Shown: positions 9,306 through 18,242, counted from the stretch's first letter. The stretch is DNA of 64,000 nt from Olavius algarvensis associated proteobacterium Delta 3 (GCA_903231505.1 CAFBRK010000234.1:1-64000); one strand, 5' to 3'. Notes: generated from the sequence alone by a model not told the origin. Made by a program: numbers and translations.

Positions 9306-10271
9306 ATGGCCACATACATTGCACGGCGACTGATACAGGGTCTTATCGTTCTTCTGGCGGTATCGATGATATGTTTCATCATCTTCCGGTACATGGGCGA
9401 CCCGGTGGTGACGATGGCCGGGCGCTACGCCACCTTCGAAGAACGGGAAGAGGTTCGACGGACCTTTGGATTGGATCAACCCATGGCCGTCCAGTACGGG
9501 CGATTCCTCTGGAATGCGGTTCACGGCAATTTTGGAAAATCCTATGTGAGCCGGGTGCCGGCATTGGGGCTCATCATGGAGCGATTTCCGGCCACCCTGG
9601 AGCTGGCCACGACCGCCATTGTCGTGGCCTTCGCCCTTGGGGTAATTCTGGGCGTTCTCGTCGCATTGAAACCCTATGCCATGAGAAATCGGTTGATTAT
9701 GGCCGCCTCCCTGGGGGGCATTTCCATTCCCACGTTTCTCTCCGGTATTCTGCTGATCATGATATTCTCCGTATACATGGGAGTGTTGCCACCGTATGGC
9801 AGAGGGGAAACCGTCCAGATCGGCTTCTGGCGGACCGGATTTCTGACCCTGGATGGTATCCGTCACCTGATCTTGCCGGCCGCGACGCTGGCCCTTTTTC
9901 AATTGGCAGTGCTGTTACGTCTCACACGGGCCGGCATGCGTGAAGTCATGGCCGAGGAGTACATCAAAACGGCCTGGGCAAAAGGGCTGCCCCCGTTCAA
10001 GGTGATCTTCAAGCATGCCCTGCGCAATGTGCTGATCCCGGTGGTCACCATCACCGGACTCCAGTTTGGAGAACTCATCGCCTATTCCATTGTCACGGAA
10101 ACCATATTCCAATGGCCGGGGATGGGAAATCTTATCCTGACCTCGTTTTTCGAGAACGACCAGCCGGTAGTGGTCACCTACATCATGCTGGCGGCCGTTA
10201 TCATTATTTCCATGAACATCATCGTTGATATTCTTTATGCCCTGATCAACCCGAGAATCCGGTATGAGTGA
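9306..10271 (+). CDS. dppB: Peptide ABC transporter permease DppB
   Basis: An inner-membrane permease of the peptide/nickel importer family (BPD_transp_1). The N-terminal MATYIARRLIQGLIVLLAVSM begins the first membrane helix. The family's conserved motifs follow: FGLDQPMAVQYGRFLWNAVHGNFGKSY, then the EAA loop REVMAEEYIKTAWAKGLPPFKVIFKHALRN that contacts the ATPases. It ends ILYALINPRIRYE. Its 321 residues and six predicted helices are normal. The stop overlaps the dppC start by eight bases, indicating translational coupling. It is separated from dppA by a structured 348-base gap. Confidence 0.92.
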   Translation: MATYIARRLIQGLIVLLAVSMICFIIFRYMGDPVVTMAGRYATFEEREEVRRTFGLDQPMAVQYGRFLWNAVHGNFGKSYVSRVPALGLIMERFPATLELATTAIVVAFALGVILGVLVALKPYAMRNRLIMAASLGGISIPTFLSGILLIMIFSVYMGVLPPYGRGETVQIGFWRTGFLTLDGIRHLILPAATLALFQLAVLLRLTRAGMREVMAEEYIKTAWAKGLPPFKVIFKHALRNVLIPVVTITGLQFGELIAYSIVTETIFQWPGMGNLILTSFFENDQPVVVTYIMLAAVIIISMNIIVDILYALINPRIRYE

Positions 10272-11148
10272 GCGTAAAATTAAATCCAGAATTCTTTACA
10301 GTTATCTTCACGATCCCTCTGCCATCATTGGATCGATCATTCTGGTGGTGTTTATTTTCGCAGCCGTTTTCGCACCCTGGATCGCTCCCCAGGACCCCTA
10401 TGACCTGGAACAGCTGACCCTGGACCACTTTCTCACCCCACCCATCTGGATGGAAGGCGGCACCTGGCCATTCCTCCTCGGCACCGACGACCAGGGACGG
10501 GGCATCCTCAGCACCATCCTCTATGGCTGTCGAACATCGCTCATCGTGGGGTTCAGCGTGGTGGCGATCGCCGGGACCTTCGGCGTTATCATTGGGCTAC
10601 TGGCAGGTTTTTACGGAGGCTGGCTGGACATCGTGACCATGCGGCTGGCGGACACGTTTTTCTCCTTTTCGACGACATTCATGGCGTTCCTGTTTCTGGG
10701 GATTTTCGGGGGAGCCAGCATCCTGGTGGTAATCTTCGCCATTTGCATGGCCGACTGGGTCCGTTACGCACGCACCATGAGGGGCAGCGTCCTCGAAGTC
10801 AGGGAAGCTTCCTATATCGTGGCAGCCAGAGCCACCGGGGCCAGGGACTTTAGGATCCTTCTCCGACACCTGATGCCCAACGCCATTCCGCCCGTGTTTG
10901 TGGTGCTGGCGGTGGACCTGGCCGTGGTCATCATGCTCGAGGCGACCCTCAGCTTTTTAGGGGTTGGGGTGCCGCTCACCGAACCATCCCTGGGCATGAT
11001 GATCTCCATCGGAAAGAACTACATCTACGCGGGCATGTGGTGGATGATCGTGTTCCCGGGGGCGACACTGATACTTCTGGTGGTCGGGATCAACCTGTTT
11101 GCCGACTGGCTCCGGGAAGAGCTGAATCCGAAGATCGAACGGGCCTAG
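10264..11148 (+). CDS. dppC: Peptide ABC transporter permease DppC
   Basis: The second permease subunit. It has the N-terminal OppC-type helix (SAIIGSIILVVFIFAAVFAPWIAP) followed by the canonical 'LGTDDQGRGILSTILYGCRTSL' motif, and the EAA loop VREASYIVAARATGARDFRILLRHLMPN. The end 'ADWLREELNPKIERA' is typical of DppC. It begins inside the last codons of dppB and is the last gene of the peptide block. Nothing looks damaged; with dppF broken, DppD might have to serve as the only ATPase if the break is real. Confidence 0.92.
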   Translation: MSERKIKSRILYSYLHDPSAIIGSIILVVFIFAAVFAPWIAPQDPYDLEQLTLDHFLTPPIWMEGGTWPFLLGTDDQGRGILSTILYGCRTSLIVGFSVVAIAGTFGVIIGLLAGFYGGWLDIVTMRLADTFFSFSTTFMAFLFLGIFGGASILVVIFAICMADWVRYARTMRGSVLEVREASYIVAARATGARDFRILLRHLMPNAIPPVFVVLAVDLAVVIMLEATLSFLGVGVPLTEPSLGMMISIGKNYIYAGMWWMIVFPGATLILLVVGINLFADWLREELNPKIERA

Positions 11149-11470
11149 CCCAATCATCTAAAGAATCATTTCACCGAAGCAGTGGAAATAGAGACAAATG
11201 GGATGTCGGCGTAATGGAGCGGTGGATACAGATGCAGGATCCAAGATTCAAGATACAGCGATAATTGAAGAGTTGGAGTGGCGGGTGATGCTGGATTTCT
11301 GGGTTGCTGATTATGGATGCATGATACAAGTCTCAGAATACATGGAGAATATAGATGCATGATGCAGGTCTCAAGATACAAGATGCATCCTGGATCCTGG
11401 ATCCTGAATCAACGCGTCAGCGGTCAACGGGCCACCCTTCGGCGGGGCTCAGGACAAGCGGGCTCGCTGA
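11149..11470. repeat. Intergenic with imperfect 'GCATGATGCAGGTCTCAAG' copies
   Basis: No gene is seen. Three imperfect copies of a 25-30 base unit are visible: near 11226-11256, 11315-11340 and 11353-11380. A further copy lies at 49510-49540. A 'TCCTGGATCCTGGATCC' microrepeat follows, and a 'TTCGGCGGGGCTCAGGACAAGC' type element lies near 11437. Confidence 0.5.
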
Positions 11471-12151
11471 TTATTTATCCACTCTAAGCTTATACACATA
11501 CTTCACCCACCGATCCCCGTGGTGTTCTTCGGCCACGACCCGCAGCGGAAATCCGTGCTGCGGGGGCAGCGGTTTCCCATTCACCGCATAGGCTAAAAAC
11601 AACCGGTCCCCATCGATATCCTCGATACGAAAACGCTCTTTTTTACCCACAACGAGCTCCCCCCGCCCGAAAAATGCCAGCCGGGAGGCGTCTTTGGCCG
11701 CCCCGCTCATTTGCAGGAGTGTCTTCAGAGAAATCCCGGTGTATTCGGCATGGTAGGAAAACACCCCGGGGCAGATGAGAAGTACTTTTCGATTTGTGGC
11801 GGGAAGCTTCAGAATCTCGGTGTAGGACAGCTGTACCGTTTTGCTGACATCACCGGTCACCTCCAGCCGCCATGCGTTGATGTCCACATCGACTTCCGTA
11901 TCTCCCATGGTGTCGAATTTGACAATCGGCGTAATCTCTAAATTCCGGGTGTCGAGATACTCTGGGTCGTCGTTGAACAGGCGGCGGGGATCGGTACCGG
12001 CAGGAAGAAGGCGCTTTTTAACCTTGGCCGCCGCCGATTTGACACCGGTCATCAACAGTCCGGCAACAGAGGCGACTTTCATCGAAAGGCCAACGAGTAT
12101 CTTGAAAAATTCCCGCCGGGATCGGAATATGTCTCGGTTGAATCGCATCAT
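11471..12151 (-). CDS. Tat-exported molybdopterin-dependent oxidoreductase (YedY/sulfite oxidase fold), copy 1
   Basis: A periplasmic oxidoreductase of the sulfite-oxidase/YedY superfamily. The N-terminus FRSRREFFKILVGL is a twin-arginine signal followed by a hydrophobic stretch ending near SAAA. The molybdopterin domain has WRLEVTGDVSKTVQLSYTEILKLP and the Mo-ligand Cys in VLLICPGVFSYHAEYTGISL. It ends in a 'WVKYVYKLRV' strand as in MsrP. At 226 residues it is shorter than E. coli YedY and lacks the sulfite-oxidase dimerisation domain. ATG 12151 is preferred because it places the Tat motif early. It is adjacent to a close paralogue. Its substrate is unknown and I see no membrane heme partner (YedZ) nearby. 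Confidence 0.85.
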   Translation of the reverse strand: MMRFNRDIFRSRREFFKILVGLSMKVASVAGLLMTGVKSAAAKVKKRLLPAGTDPRRLFNDDPEYLDTRNLEITPIVKFDTMGDTEVDVDINAWRLEVTGDVSKTVQLSYTEILKLPATNRKVLLICPGVFSYHAEYTGISLKTLLQMSGAAKDASRLAFFGRGELVVGKKERFRIEDIDGDRLFLAYAVNGKPLPPQHGFPLRVVAEEHHGDRWVKYVYKLRVDK

Positions 12152-12321
12152 AACATCGTTCGACAATTATATGGAACACGGCAATGCCGCTCCTGAAGTC
12201 AGGGGATACACACCCTGTCCCGAAAACAGGAACACGGTATTCAATTACAGACCGTAAACTTAATGCTAACTACTTTTTTTCAATTTTCCACTGCGGTTCG
12301 GATCCCCCATCTGACGTTCCC

Positions 12322-12996
12322 TTAATATATTTTGACTTTGTAGACGTATTTCACCCATGTGTTACCGACGTGATCTTCCGCCACGAGCCGCAGCGGAAAT
12401 CCTTGCTGTCGGGGCAGGGGCTGCCCGTTCACCGAATACGCTAAAAACAGCTTGTCTTCGGTGATCTCCTTGATCCGAAACCGCTCCTTCTTGCCCACAA
12501 ACGACTCTCCACGGCCATAAAAAGCCAGCCGTGAGGCTTGCTTGGCGGCGTCGCCCATTTCGAGAAGGTATCGCAGGGAAATCCCTGTATATTCGGCATG
12601 GTAGGAAAATAGCCCCGCGCATATAAGCAGTACCTTTCGCTTGATGGGAGGGAGCTTCAGGATTTCGGGATACGACAGTTGAAGGGGTTTCTGGACATCC
12701 CCGGTCACCTCCAGTCGCCATTGGTCCAAATCAACTTCGACGTTAGCATCCCCCATGGTGTCGAACTTGATAATCGGTGTAATCTCCAGGTTCCGGGTGT
12801 CGAGATATTTCGGATCTTCGTCGTATAGGCGACTGGGGTCGGAGCCGACTGGAAGCACCTGTCTCTTGAAGAATGCGGCCGCCGAGCGGGCGCCGGTCAT
12901 CAGCAGCACGGCCACCGATGCGGCTTTCGTTAGAACACCGGCAAGGATTCTGAAAAACTCCCGTCGGGATCGGATTATGTCTCGATTGAACTGCAT
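12322..12996 (-). CDS. Tat-exported molybdopterin-dependent oxidoreductase, copy 2
   Basis: A paralogue of the preceding gene, the upstream member of the minus-strand pair. It has the same Tat signal (IRSRREFFRILAGV), the same 'LDTRNLEITPIIKFDTMGD' block after the signal, the Mo-ligand Cys in VLLICAGLFSYHAEYTGISL, and the C-terminal 'WVKYVYKVKIY'. It differs by substitutions scattered over its length, so the duplication is not recent. Its 224 residues form a single compact domain. The two copies might use different electron donors or substrates; nothing in the sequence decides this. Confidence 0.85.
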   Translation of the reverse strand: MQFNRDIIRSRREFFRILAGVLTKAASVAVLLMTGARSAAAFFKRQVLPVGSDPSRLYDEDPKYLDTRNLEITPIIKFDTMGDANVEVDLDQWRLEVTGDVQKPLQLSYPEILKLPPIKRKVLLICAGLFSYHAEYTGISLRYLLEMGDAAKQASRLAFYGRGESFVGKKERFRIKEITEDKLFLAYSVNGQPLPRQQGFPLRLVAEDHVGNTWVKYVYKVKIY

Positions 12997-13127
12997 TTCG
13001 ATTTATTTCCTCGCTGATGGCTACGACAGTAGTGCCTCAAAGGATTTCTGACAAGGCTTGACCGGGTTGACCATAAACAGAGATATGCCGGGTTGACAAT
13101 AATCTACCCCGATGACAGATTGAGGTC

Positions 13128-13988
13128 ATGGAAATTGACGGTTTTCATGTTGACCGGGTTCCCGAGCTGAAAACACCCATTCTTATCGCCGGGTTCGATG
13201 GATGGGGAAACGCCATGGACGTCTCCACCGAAACGGTGCTCTTCTTCATCAACGAATGCAACGCCCGCTCCTTTGCCAGGCTCGATCCCGATCAGTTTTA
13301 CCGGTACGATGCATCACGCCCGGTTGTAAATATCGAAGCCGGGATCATGAAGCATTTCCTCCCGCCCAGCGGCATCTTTTACGCCGCCGCCACCCCGCCC
13401 CGTTCCAACGATCTGGTTTTGCTCCGGGCAGAGGAGCCGAACCTCAATTGGAACCGCTTTGCTTCCGGCCTGATGTCCCTTTGCAGATCGCTGAGCGTCA
13501 GCACCGTTATCACCCTGGGCAGCATGTATGACAGCGTGCTCCCGTCGGACCGGATTATTTCGGGTATCGCCTCACAAACCGAACATTTTGAAGAATTAAG
13601 CCTTCGGGGCATGGTTCCCATCTCCTATCAGGGGCCCAGTGCGGTACACTCGTTGATCCACGTGGAGGCCAAAAAAGCCGGTATCAGCTCCATCAGCCTC
13701 TGGTGCCACTGCCCGTACTATCTCCAGGGGACCACCCATTACGGTATCCTGTCGAATCTGGCTCGGCTTCTGTCTTCGATCTGTCTTGTCGATATCGATA
13801 CGTCTCAAATTGACGAACGATGGGACAGGCTGGACACCCAGATCCGGCAGCTCATCGAAGAGAGCCCGGAGCTTCAGAAGATGATCAGCGACATTCGCAA
13901 AGAAAAAGTCAGGGGCTCCTGGGCCAGCCTGGAACGCTCCGGCGCCAACCAAAAGGTCATCGACATTCGAGACTTCCTGGACACGTAA
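13128..13988 (+). CDS. PAC2 family protein
   Basis: A member of the PAC2 family, whose eukaryotic members are proteasome-assembly chaperones and whose bacterial roles are unknown. The N-terminal 'ELKTPILIAGFDGWGNAMDVSTETVLFFI' and the later 'VITLGSMYDSVLPSD' and 'GPSAVHSLIHVEAKKAGISSISLWCHCPYYLQG' are characteristic. The tail 'QLIEESPELQKMISDIRKEK' is a helix as in relatives. It is cytoplasmic, 286 residues. A TTGACA box lies about 40 bases upstream of the ATG and may be its promoter. It is transcribed divergently from the molybdopterin pair. Confidence 0.82.
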   Translation: MEIDGFHVDRVPELKTPILIAGFDGWGNAMDVSTETVLFFINECNARSFARLDPDQFYRYDASRPVVNIEAGIMKHFLPPSGIFYAAATPPRSNDLVLLRAEEPNLNWNRFASGLMSLCRSLSVSTVITLGSMYDSVLPSDRIISGIASQTEHFEELSLRGMVPISYQGPSAVHSLIHVEAKKAGISSISLWCHCPYYLQGTTHYGILSNLARLLSSICLVDIDTSQIDERWDRLDTQIRQLIEESPELQKMISDIRKEKVRGSWASLERSGANQKVIDIRDFLDT

Positions 13989-14174
13989 CAAGAACGGGTA
14001 TTGGGTCCCGCGTGTTTGGGATTTGAGATTTGAGATTTGGGATTTGAAACAAGGTGTCAGGTTTCGGGTGTCAGGTTTCAGGTGTCGACGGTCAGATGTC
14101 GGAGATCAGATGTCAGAGGTCGGATATTGGAGGTCAGGGTGCCGCAATTCTGATTTAACCCACTTCTCCAGGCG

Positions 14175-15185
14175 CTACTTTCCGTATTTTTCCAACAAGA
14201 CGTACTCGAGAAACTGGCTGTACACCTCCCACGCCCGATCACCGTAGCCGCCGGCCATCAAATAAGCCATGGGCACGTTCCGTCGCTGCAGAAAACGGTA
14301 GACGAGAAGGTCCCGTTCCATCATCTGTTCCAGTGTCAATTTCAGCTTCCGCGTCGATGGCAGTTCATCATGGCGATAAGGATCGGCGCCGTAGACCACA
14401 ACGGCAAGGTCCGGGGATGGATATGTGTCGAGCTTATTCAAGCCGATCGCAAGGCGGTGTGCGTAGGCGTCTTCCTCCCCCCGATCAACCAGAATATCGA
14501 TGTCGCTCGGTGTAAACGAAGGGTTCCGGTTTCCGGAAGCGTCAACAGGCTCCCCCTCCAAAGGCCAGCCATGGGCCATGTGGATACTCAGGGTGGTTAT
14601 CGATGGGTCATCCTTTGTCAGAGCGGCCGTGCCGTCGCCTTTGTGGGCATCGGTGTCGATGACCCAGGCGTGACGGATCTGTCGGTCCGCCCCAAGTCGA
14701 CAGATGGCGATAACGATATCGTTCAGCAGGCAGAAGCCGTTGCCGAAATCCCACTGGGCGTGGTGCATGCCGCCGCCAAAATAAAAACAGAAGCCATCTT
14801 TCAACGCGAGCCGGCAACACTGCCATGTGCCGTTGACCTTGGACAAAATCCTTTCGAACAGTGCGGAAAGCGGTTTTACGGCGTCGGCAGGGGAGTATCG
14901 GTGATACCGGCCCTCGGCGTCGATCAATTCATAGGTGCGGATCAACTCCTCTTCCAGCCTGTCGGAAAAGAGCCGATCGATATATTGCCGGGAGTGAACC
15001 CGGTAGAGGTCTTCCGGGCCAAGCGCGTCGCCGGAGGGCCGCCGGTGCCAGGACGCGATCCGCGGGCCGAGCAGGGGATGCTTCCCGAGGCGTTTAAATG
15101 TTCGCAGAGCACGACTGTCTCTTACCGGGATATCGATGCCGAATTCAGAAAAGCCGTGACCCAGCCCGTTGTCATGGAGGATCAT
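14175..15185 (-). CDS. Histone deacetylase-like zinc deacetylase, first of two
   Basis: A member of the arginase/deacetylase superfamily (histone deacetylase, acetylpolyamine amidohydrolase, AcuC). Active-site features are GGGMHHAQWDFGNGFCLLND (tandem His and the 'GFC..ND' block), the metal ligands in VIDTDAHKGDGTA, and the C-terminal MAGGYGDRAW. Its 336 residues match the family. The start ATG overlaps the stop of the 61-residue gene upstream (ATGA), so the two are translationally coupled. The substrate could be an acetylated polyamine, a small molecule or a protein; sequence alone does not decide. Confidence 0.87.
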   Translation of the reverse strand: MILHDNGLGHGFSEFGIDIPVRDSRALRTFKRLGKHPLLGPRIASWHRRPSGDALGPEDLYRVHSRQYIDRLFSDRLEEELIRTYELIDAEGRYHRYSPADAVKPLSALFERILSKVNGTWQCCRLALKDGFCFYFGGGMHHAQWDFGNGFCLLNDIVIAICRLGADRQIRHAWVIDTDAHKGDGTAALTKDDPSITTLSIHMAHGWPLEGEPVDASGNRNPSFTPSDIDILVDRGEEDAYAHRLAIGLNKLDTYPSPDLAVVVYGADPYRHDELPSTRKLKLTLEQMMERDLLVYRFLQRRNVPMAYLMAGGYGDRAWEVYSQFLEYVLLEKYGK

Positions 15186-15367
15186 TTGGCGGCGTCTTTC
15201 TGTCCGTCGAGCATGTAGCGCATCCGGTCCCGTGCTGCCCTGGCTTTGCGAAGTCGCTCACGAACGGGGTCCTTTTTTAACACCGGCGTGTGTGCCAGTT
15301 CTTTCTCCAGATGGTCAACTTCCTGCTGGCAACGATAAAGTTCTATGGCAATCAATCGAATCGACAT
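15182..15367 (-). CDS. Small coiled-coil protein coupled to the deacetylase
   Basis: A 61-residue protein starting at ATG 15367 after GGAGAT. It is highly charged and helical (YRCQQEVDHLEKELAHTP..., ARAARDRMRYMLDGQ), probably a short helical hairpin or coiled coil. Its stop codon overlaps the deacetylase start (ATGA). A longer frame to 15445 exists but lacks a good ribosome-binding site. It is not recognised. The tight coupling suggests a partner of the deacetylase, which is inference. Confidence 0.6.
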   Translation of the reverse strand: MSIRLIAIELYRCQQEVDHLEKELAHTPVLKKDPVRERLRKARAARDRMRYMLDGQKDAAK

Positions 15368-15725
15368 GGGATCTCCATTAGAATGGATCTCAAAAACGCG
15401 TCTAAGGGTCCATGGCGGTGTTGCAGGGCGACAAAAAATGCTCACATACTATCCGTGTATGCTCTGCTATTTCATCGCCCCGCGCCTTGCCCTGAACCCC
15501 GATTCACATTTTTGAGATATGTTCCAACATCAGATTAACCAATGGGAGGGACGACTTCAAGCTGTATTGGAAATCGCGTGTCCTCCAGCGTTTGGCCATG
15601 AAATCTCCACTAGAATGAGCAGGTCCTACTCAGTTTGGGGCAATTGACTCCAAAGGGTGCCTGTTGTAAGCATTCAACATCGTGAAGGCAGGCTCTGACC
15701 TCACGTCAATACAGGGGAGGCGTTC

Positions 15726-15953
15726 TTGAGCGGTAACCACAAATCGGCAGCCCCGATGATGCTCATCGCCATTGTCTTGGGTATTCTGTTCTGGATCCTG
15801 GATGGTTTCTTACACGCTCTTCTGACGGAGCACGTGGATTTCATCGAGGCGATACTCTCTCCTGAACCGACAGTGATTTCCCGTCGATTGATTTTTTTTA
15901 TTTTACTTATTATATCGGGTATTTATCTCAGAACCCGCTTCCCAAAGCAGTAA
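15726..15953 (+). CDS. Small two-helix membrane protein
   Basis: A 75-residue protein with two membrane segments (about 11-32 and 53-69) separated by a short acidic loop. The start is TTG 15726, supported by GGGGAGG seven bases upstream. The layout resembles the N-terminal membrane anchor of PAS/histidine-kinase sensors found in sulfate reducers, without any signalling domain. It could be a genuine small membrane protein or the remnant of a sensor gene. No downstream kinase fragment is seen. Confidence 0.6.
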   Translation: MSGNHKSAAPMMLIAIVLGILFWILDGFLHALLTEHVDFIEAILSPEPTVISRRLIFFILLIISGIYLRTRFPKQ

Positions 15954-16028
15954 CAAAAACGTGTGAACGGGCGCGCTCCTCCCGCAGCCGGGGGACACCG
16001 TATAAATGAATCCCCACCCCACAAGCCA

Positions 16029-17051
16029 ATGACACCTGAAACCACTGCACGTATCGAGCGATTTGAGTTTAGATCCGTCCATTCCGGCGTTGCCTTTGGA
16101 ACGGCCAGCGATCGATACGCCGGGTGGCTTTGCCAAATCTATTCGCCCCCCCGATATGACGGCCGGATCACCACCCGAAAGAAAAAAATCGGGAAAAGCT
16201 CATTTACAGAATCCGTCCTCCCTGTAGACAGTGTGGTGGAATACTTCGATCATTTTTCGCTCCTTGAGATCGATTTCACCTTTTACAGCCTGCTACGGAA
16301 TTTGGATTCATCACCGGCCAGGAGTCACTTTGTCCTGGAAAAGTATGTCCAGCATCTTCGACCGTCGGATCGGCTTTACCTGAAAGTTCCCCAGGCTGTT
16401 TGCGCACTTAAACTATGGCGCTCCGGAAGGTATTCACACAATCCGGATTATTTGGATCCGAAACTGTTCGTAAACCGGTTTTATTCTCCGGTGAACGATT
16501 TGGCAGGAGAACACATTTGCGGGTTCATTTTTGAGCAGGAATACCTGGTCAAAAAGGACCGGCCATCGCCGGAGGAGAGCGTCGCGGGGTGGGATCGGTT
16601 TTTTAACGAGATACCCGCAGACACCCGATACCACCTGGAGCTTAGAACCCCATCGCTTCTGTCCGGTGAGCATTTCGAAATGTTGGAATCCCATGGCGTC
16701 GGTCAGGTGCTGTCTCACTGGACGTGGCTGCCGCGTCTCATGGACCAGTATTCAAAATCGGAGAACCGGTTTTTCAACTCCGGAAAGCGGGTCCTGATCC
16801 GATTGGTCACGCCCCGTAGGCTGCGCTATGAGGAGACGTATCGCCGAGCATTTCCGTTTGATACGTTGGTACCGGGCATGCTGGATCCCGGGATGATCGA
16901 AGATACGACAGACATTATGGCGGCTGCCATTCAAAAGGGTGTTCGGGCAGACGTGATCATCAACAACCGCGCCGGCGGCAACGCCCCTCGCATCGCCCAG
17001 GAGGTGGCCGCGGCGTTTCTGGAAAGGCAGGAAAGGGGTCTGCCGGTTTAG
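16029..17051 (+). CDS. DUF72 family protein (YecE-like)
   Basis: A TIM-barrel-like DUF72 protein of unknown function. Family marks include 'SGVAFGTASDRYAGWLCQIYSPP', 'LEIDFTFYSLL' (the conserved 'vE.n.tFY' block), 'LYLKVPQAVCA' and the C-terminal 'NNRAGGNAPRIAQEVAAAFL'. It is about 340 residues and soluble. The frame is open from GTG 15963, but the first 22 residues are Pro/Gly-rich and unlike the family, so ATG 16029 is chosen. It is followed immediately by a dispersed repeat (from 17052). Confidence 0.8.
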   Translation: MTPETTARIERFEFRSVHSGVAFGTASDRYAGWLCQIYSPPRYDGRITTRKKKIGKSSFTESVLPVDSVVEYFDHFSLLEIDFTFYSLLRNLDSSPARSHFVLEKYVQHLRPSDRLYLKVPQAVCALKLWRSGRYSHNPDYLDPKLFVNRFYSPVNDLAGEHICGFIFEQEYLVKKDRPSPEESVAGWDRFFNEIPADTRYHLELRTPSLLSGEHFEMLESHGVGQVLSHWTWLPRLMDQYSKSENRFFNSGKRVLIRLVTPRRLRYEETYRRAFPFDTLVPGMLDPGMIEDTTDIMAAAIQKGVRADVIINNRAGGNAPRIAQEVAAAFLERQERGLPV

Positions 17052-17443
17052 CCGGTTCGCCAGTTTGGCCGGTTTGCCGGTTGATGGGACAAGACCATTA
17101 CAACCGTGGTCAGACAAAAGGATAAAACTCTGTTGTTGAAACTGAAAACTGTTACCCATGGTCCCGGATAGTTTATTACTTATGGGCTATATAGCAAACA
17201 GTTTCGAGTATCCAGCATCCAGAATCCCGTTAGCCGGTTTGCCCGTTTGCCGGTTGGCCCCACGTAGGTATTTGGTATTGGGTATTCGCTATTCGGTAGG
17301 CGGTGAATCCTTCAACACGGCGGAACGTTAATTATGGTTCCTCTCACGATACTTTCAGCTTTGAACTTTCAGCTTTAATCTTTTCAGCATCCAGCATCCA
17401 GTATCCAGCATCACGCCATTCTCCCTGCAGGCTGAATCTTGCA
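17052..17443. repeat. Intergenic with dispersed 'GCCGGTTTGCCGGTTGATGGGAC' repeat
   Basis: No gene is seen. Bases 17077-17157 match 63917-64000 with only scattered substitutions and a few single-base indels. Both are preceded by 'GCCGGTTTGCCGGTT' microrepeats. Further pieces of the microrepeat lie near 17233 and 49385. 'CAGCATCCAGTATCCAGCATC' microrepeats fill 17385-17412. Confidence 0.65.
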
Positions 17444-18196
17444 TCATCCACTAGCCATCCCCTGCATCAGCGCCAGCACGTTCTGCCCCAGCACATCGTG
17501 ATTGTAACCGCCTTCCAGGATGGCAAAGCACCCGCCGTTATTCCGTTCTGCGGCGCGACGTACGGATATTCCGATCTCTTTATAATCCCCGGTTTCCAAA
17601 AGCCCGCCCCAATCGTCCCGGTGGTTGTCGAATCCCGCCGAAATGCCGATGATGTTTGCACGGCAACGCTCCATCTGCCGACGCACCTCGGTTAGGTAGA
17701 TGGTGCGGTTGTAAGCTTCCACGTTGAAAACGGTGATGTCATCCGACTTTCCGAGAATGTTCACATTGCCGTCGCCGTAGTGCAGGTCGATGTCGAGAAC
17801 ATATGCGGACCGTATCTTTCCCTGTTGTTTTAGGTCGGTCAGGGCGATCGCCATATTGTTGAAAAAACAGAACCCCCAGTTAGAAGCGGCGGACGCATGA
17901 TGGCCCGGCGGTCGGATCAGGCCGAAACAGGGCTCGGTTAGCCCGATGCGTGCGGACAACAGCGCCCCTCCGGCCGCCAGGGCGGAAATTTCATAGAGCC
18001 CGTTGTCCGACACCTCCTGGACGAGGGTCGGTGGATGTACCGCAGCAATCTGTTCCGCTGTGGCCGGTGTTGCCTCGACAAATTCCGCCTCACCTGAAAT
18101 CGCGTCGACAACGGCCTCCATGCGGCCCCGGGCGGCTGCCGGATCCGACGTATACGACGGATAAAAATCTTTGTGGAATACGACTTTCATGGTCAT
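17444..18196 (-). CDS. Histone deacetylase-like zinc deacetylase, second of two
   Basis: A second arginase/deacetylase-superfamily enzyme, only distantly similar to the one at 14175-15185. Motifs are RPPGHHASAASNWGFCFFNNMAIAL (tandem His and GFC..N), LDIDLHYGDGN (metal ligands), GFDNHRDDWGG, and the C-terminal LEGGYNHDVLGQN. ATG 18196 (or 18190, MKVVFHKDFYPSY) gives about 250 residues, on the short side and close to acetylpolyamine amidohydrolase-like members; the frame's extension to 18289 overlaps the upstream gene. It is on the same strand as the spermidine-synthase-like gene upstream, which makes a polyamine link worth testing. Confidence 0.85.
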   Translation of the reverse strand: MTMKVVFHKDFYPSYTSDPAAARGRMEAVVDAISGEAEFVEATPATAEQIAAVHPPTLVQEVSDNGLYEISALAAGGALLSARIGLTEPCFGLIRPPGHHASAASNWGFCFFNNMAIALTDLKQQGKIRSAYVLDIDLHYGDGNVNILGKSDDITVFNVEAYNRTIYLTEVRRQMERCRANIIGISAGFDNHRDDWGGLLETGDYKEIGISVRRAAERNNGGCFAILEGGYNHDVLGQNVLALMQGMASG

Positions 18197-18242
18197 AACA
18201 ATTGGTGTTTGGTGTTTGGTGTTTTGGGGTTGGTATGTGGAT

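Noticed and set aside
17444..18196. Deacetylase pair as one recent duplication
   Set aside because: The two enzymes share only active-site motifs and differ in length and layout.
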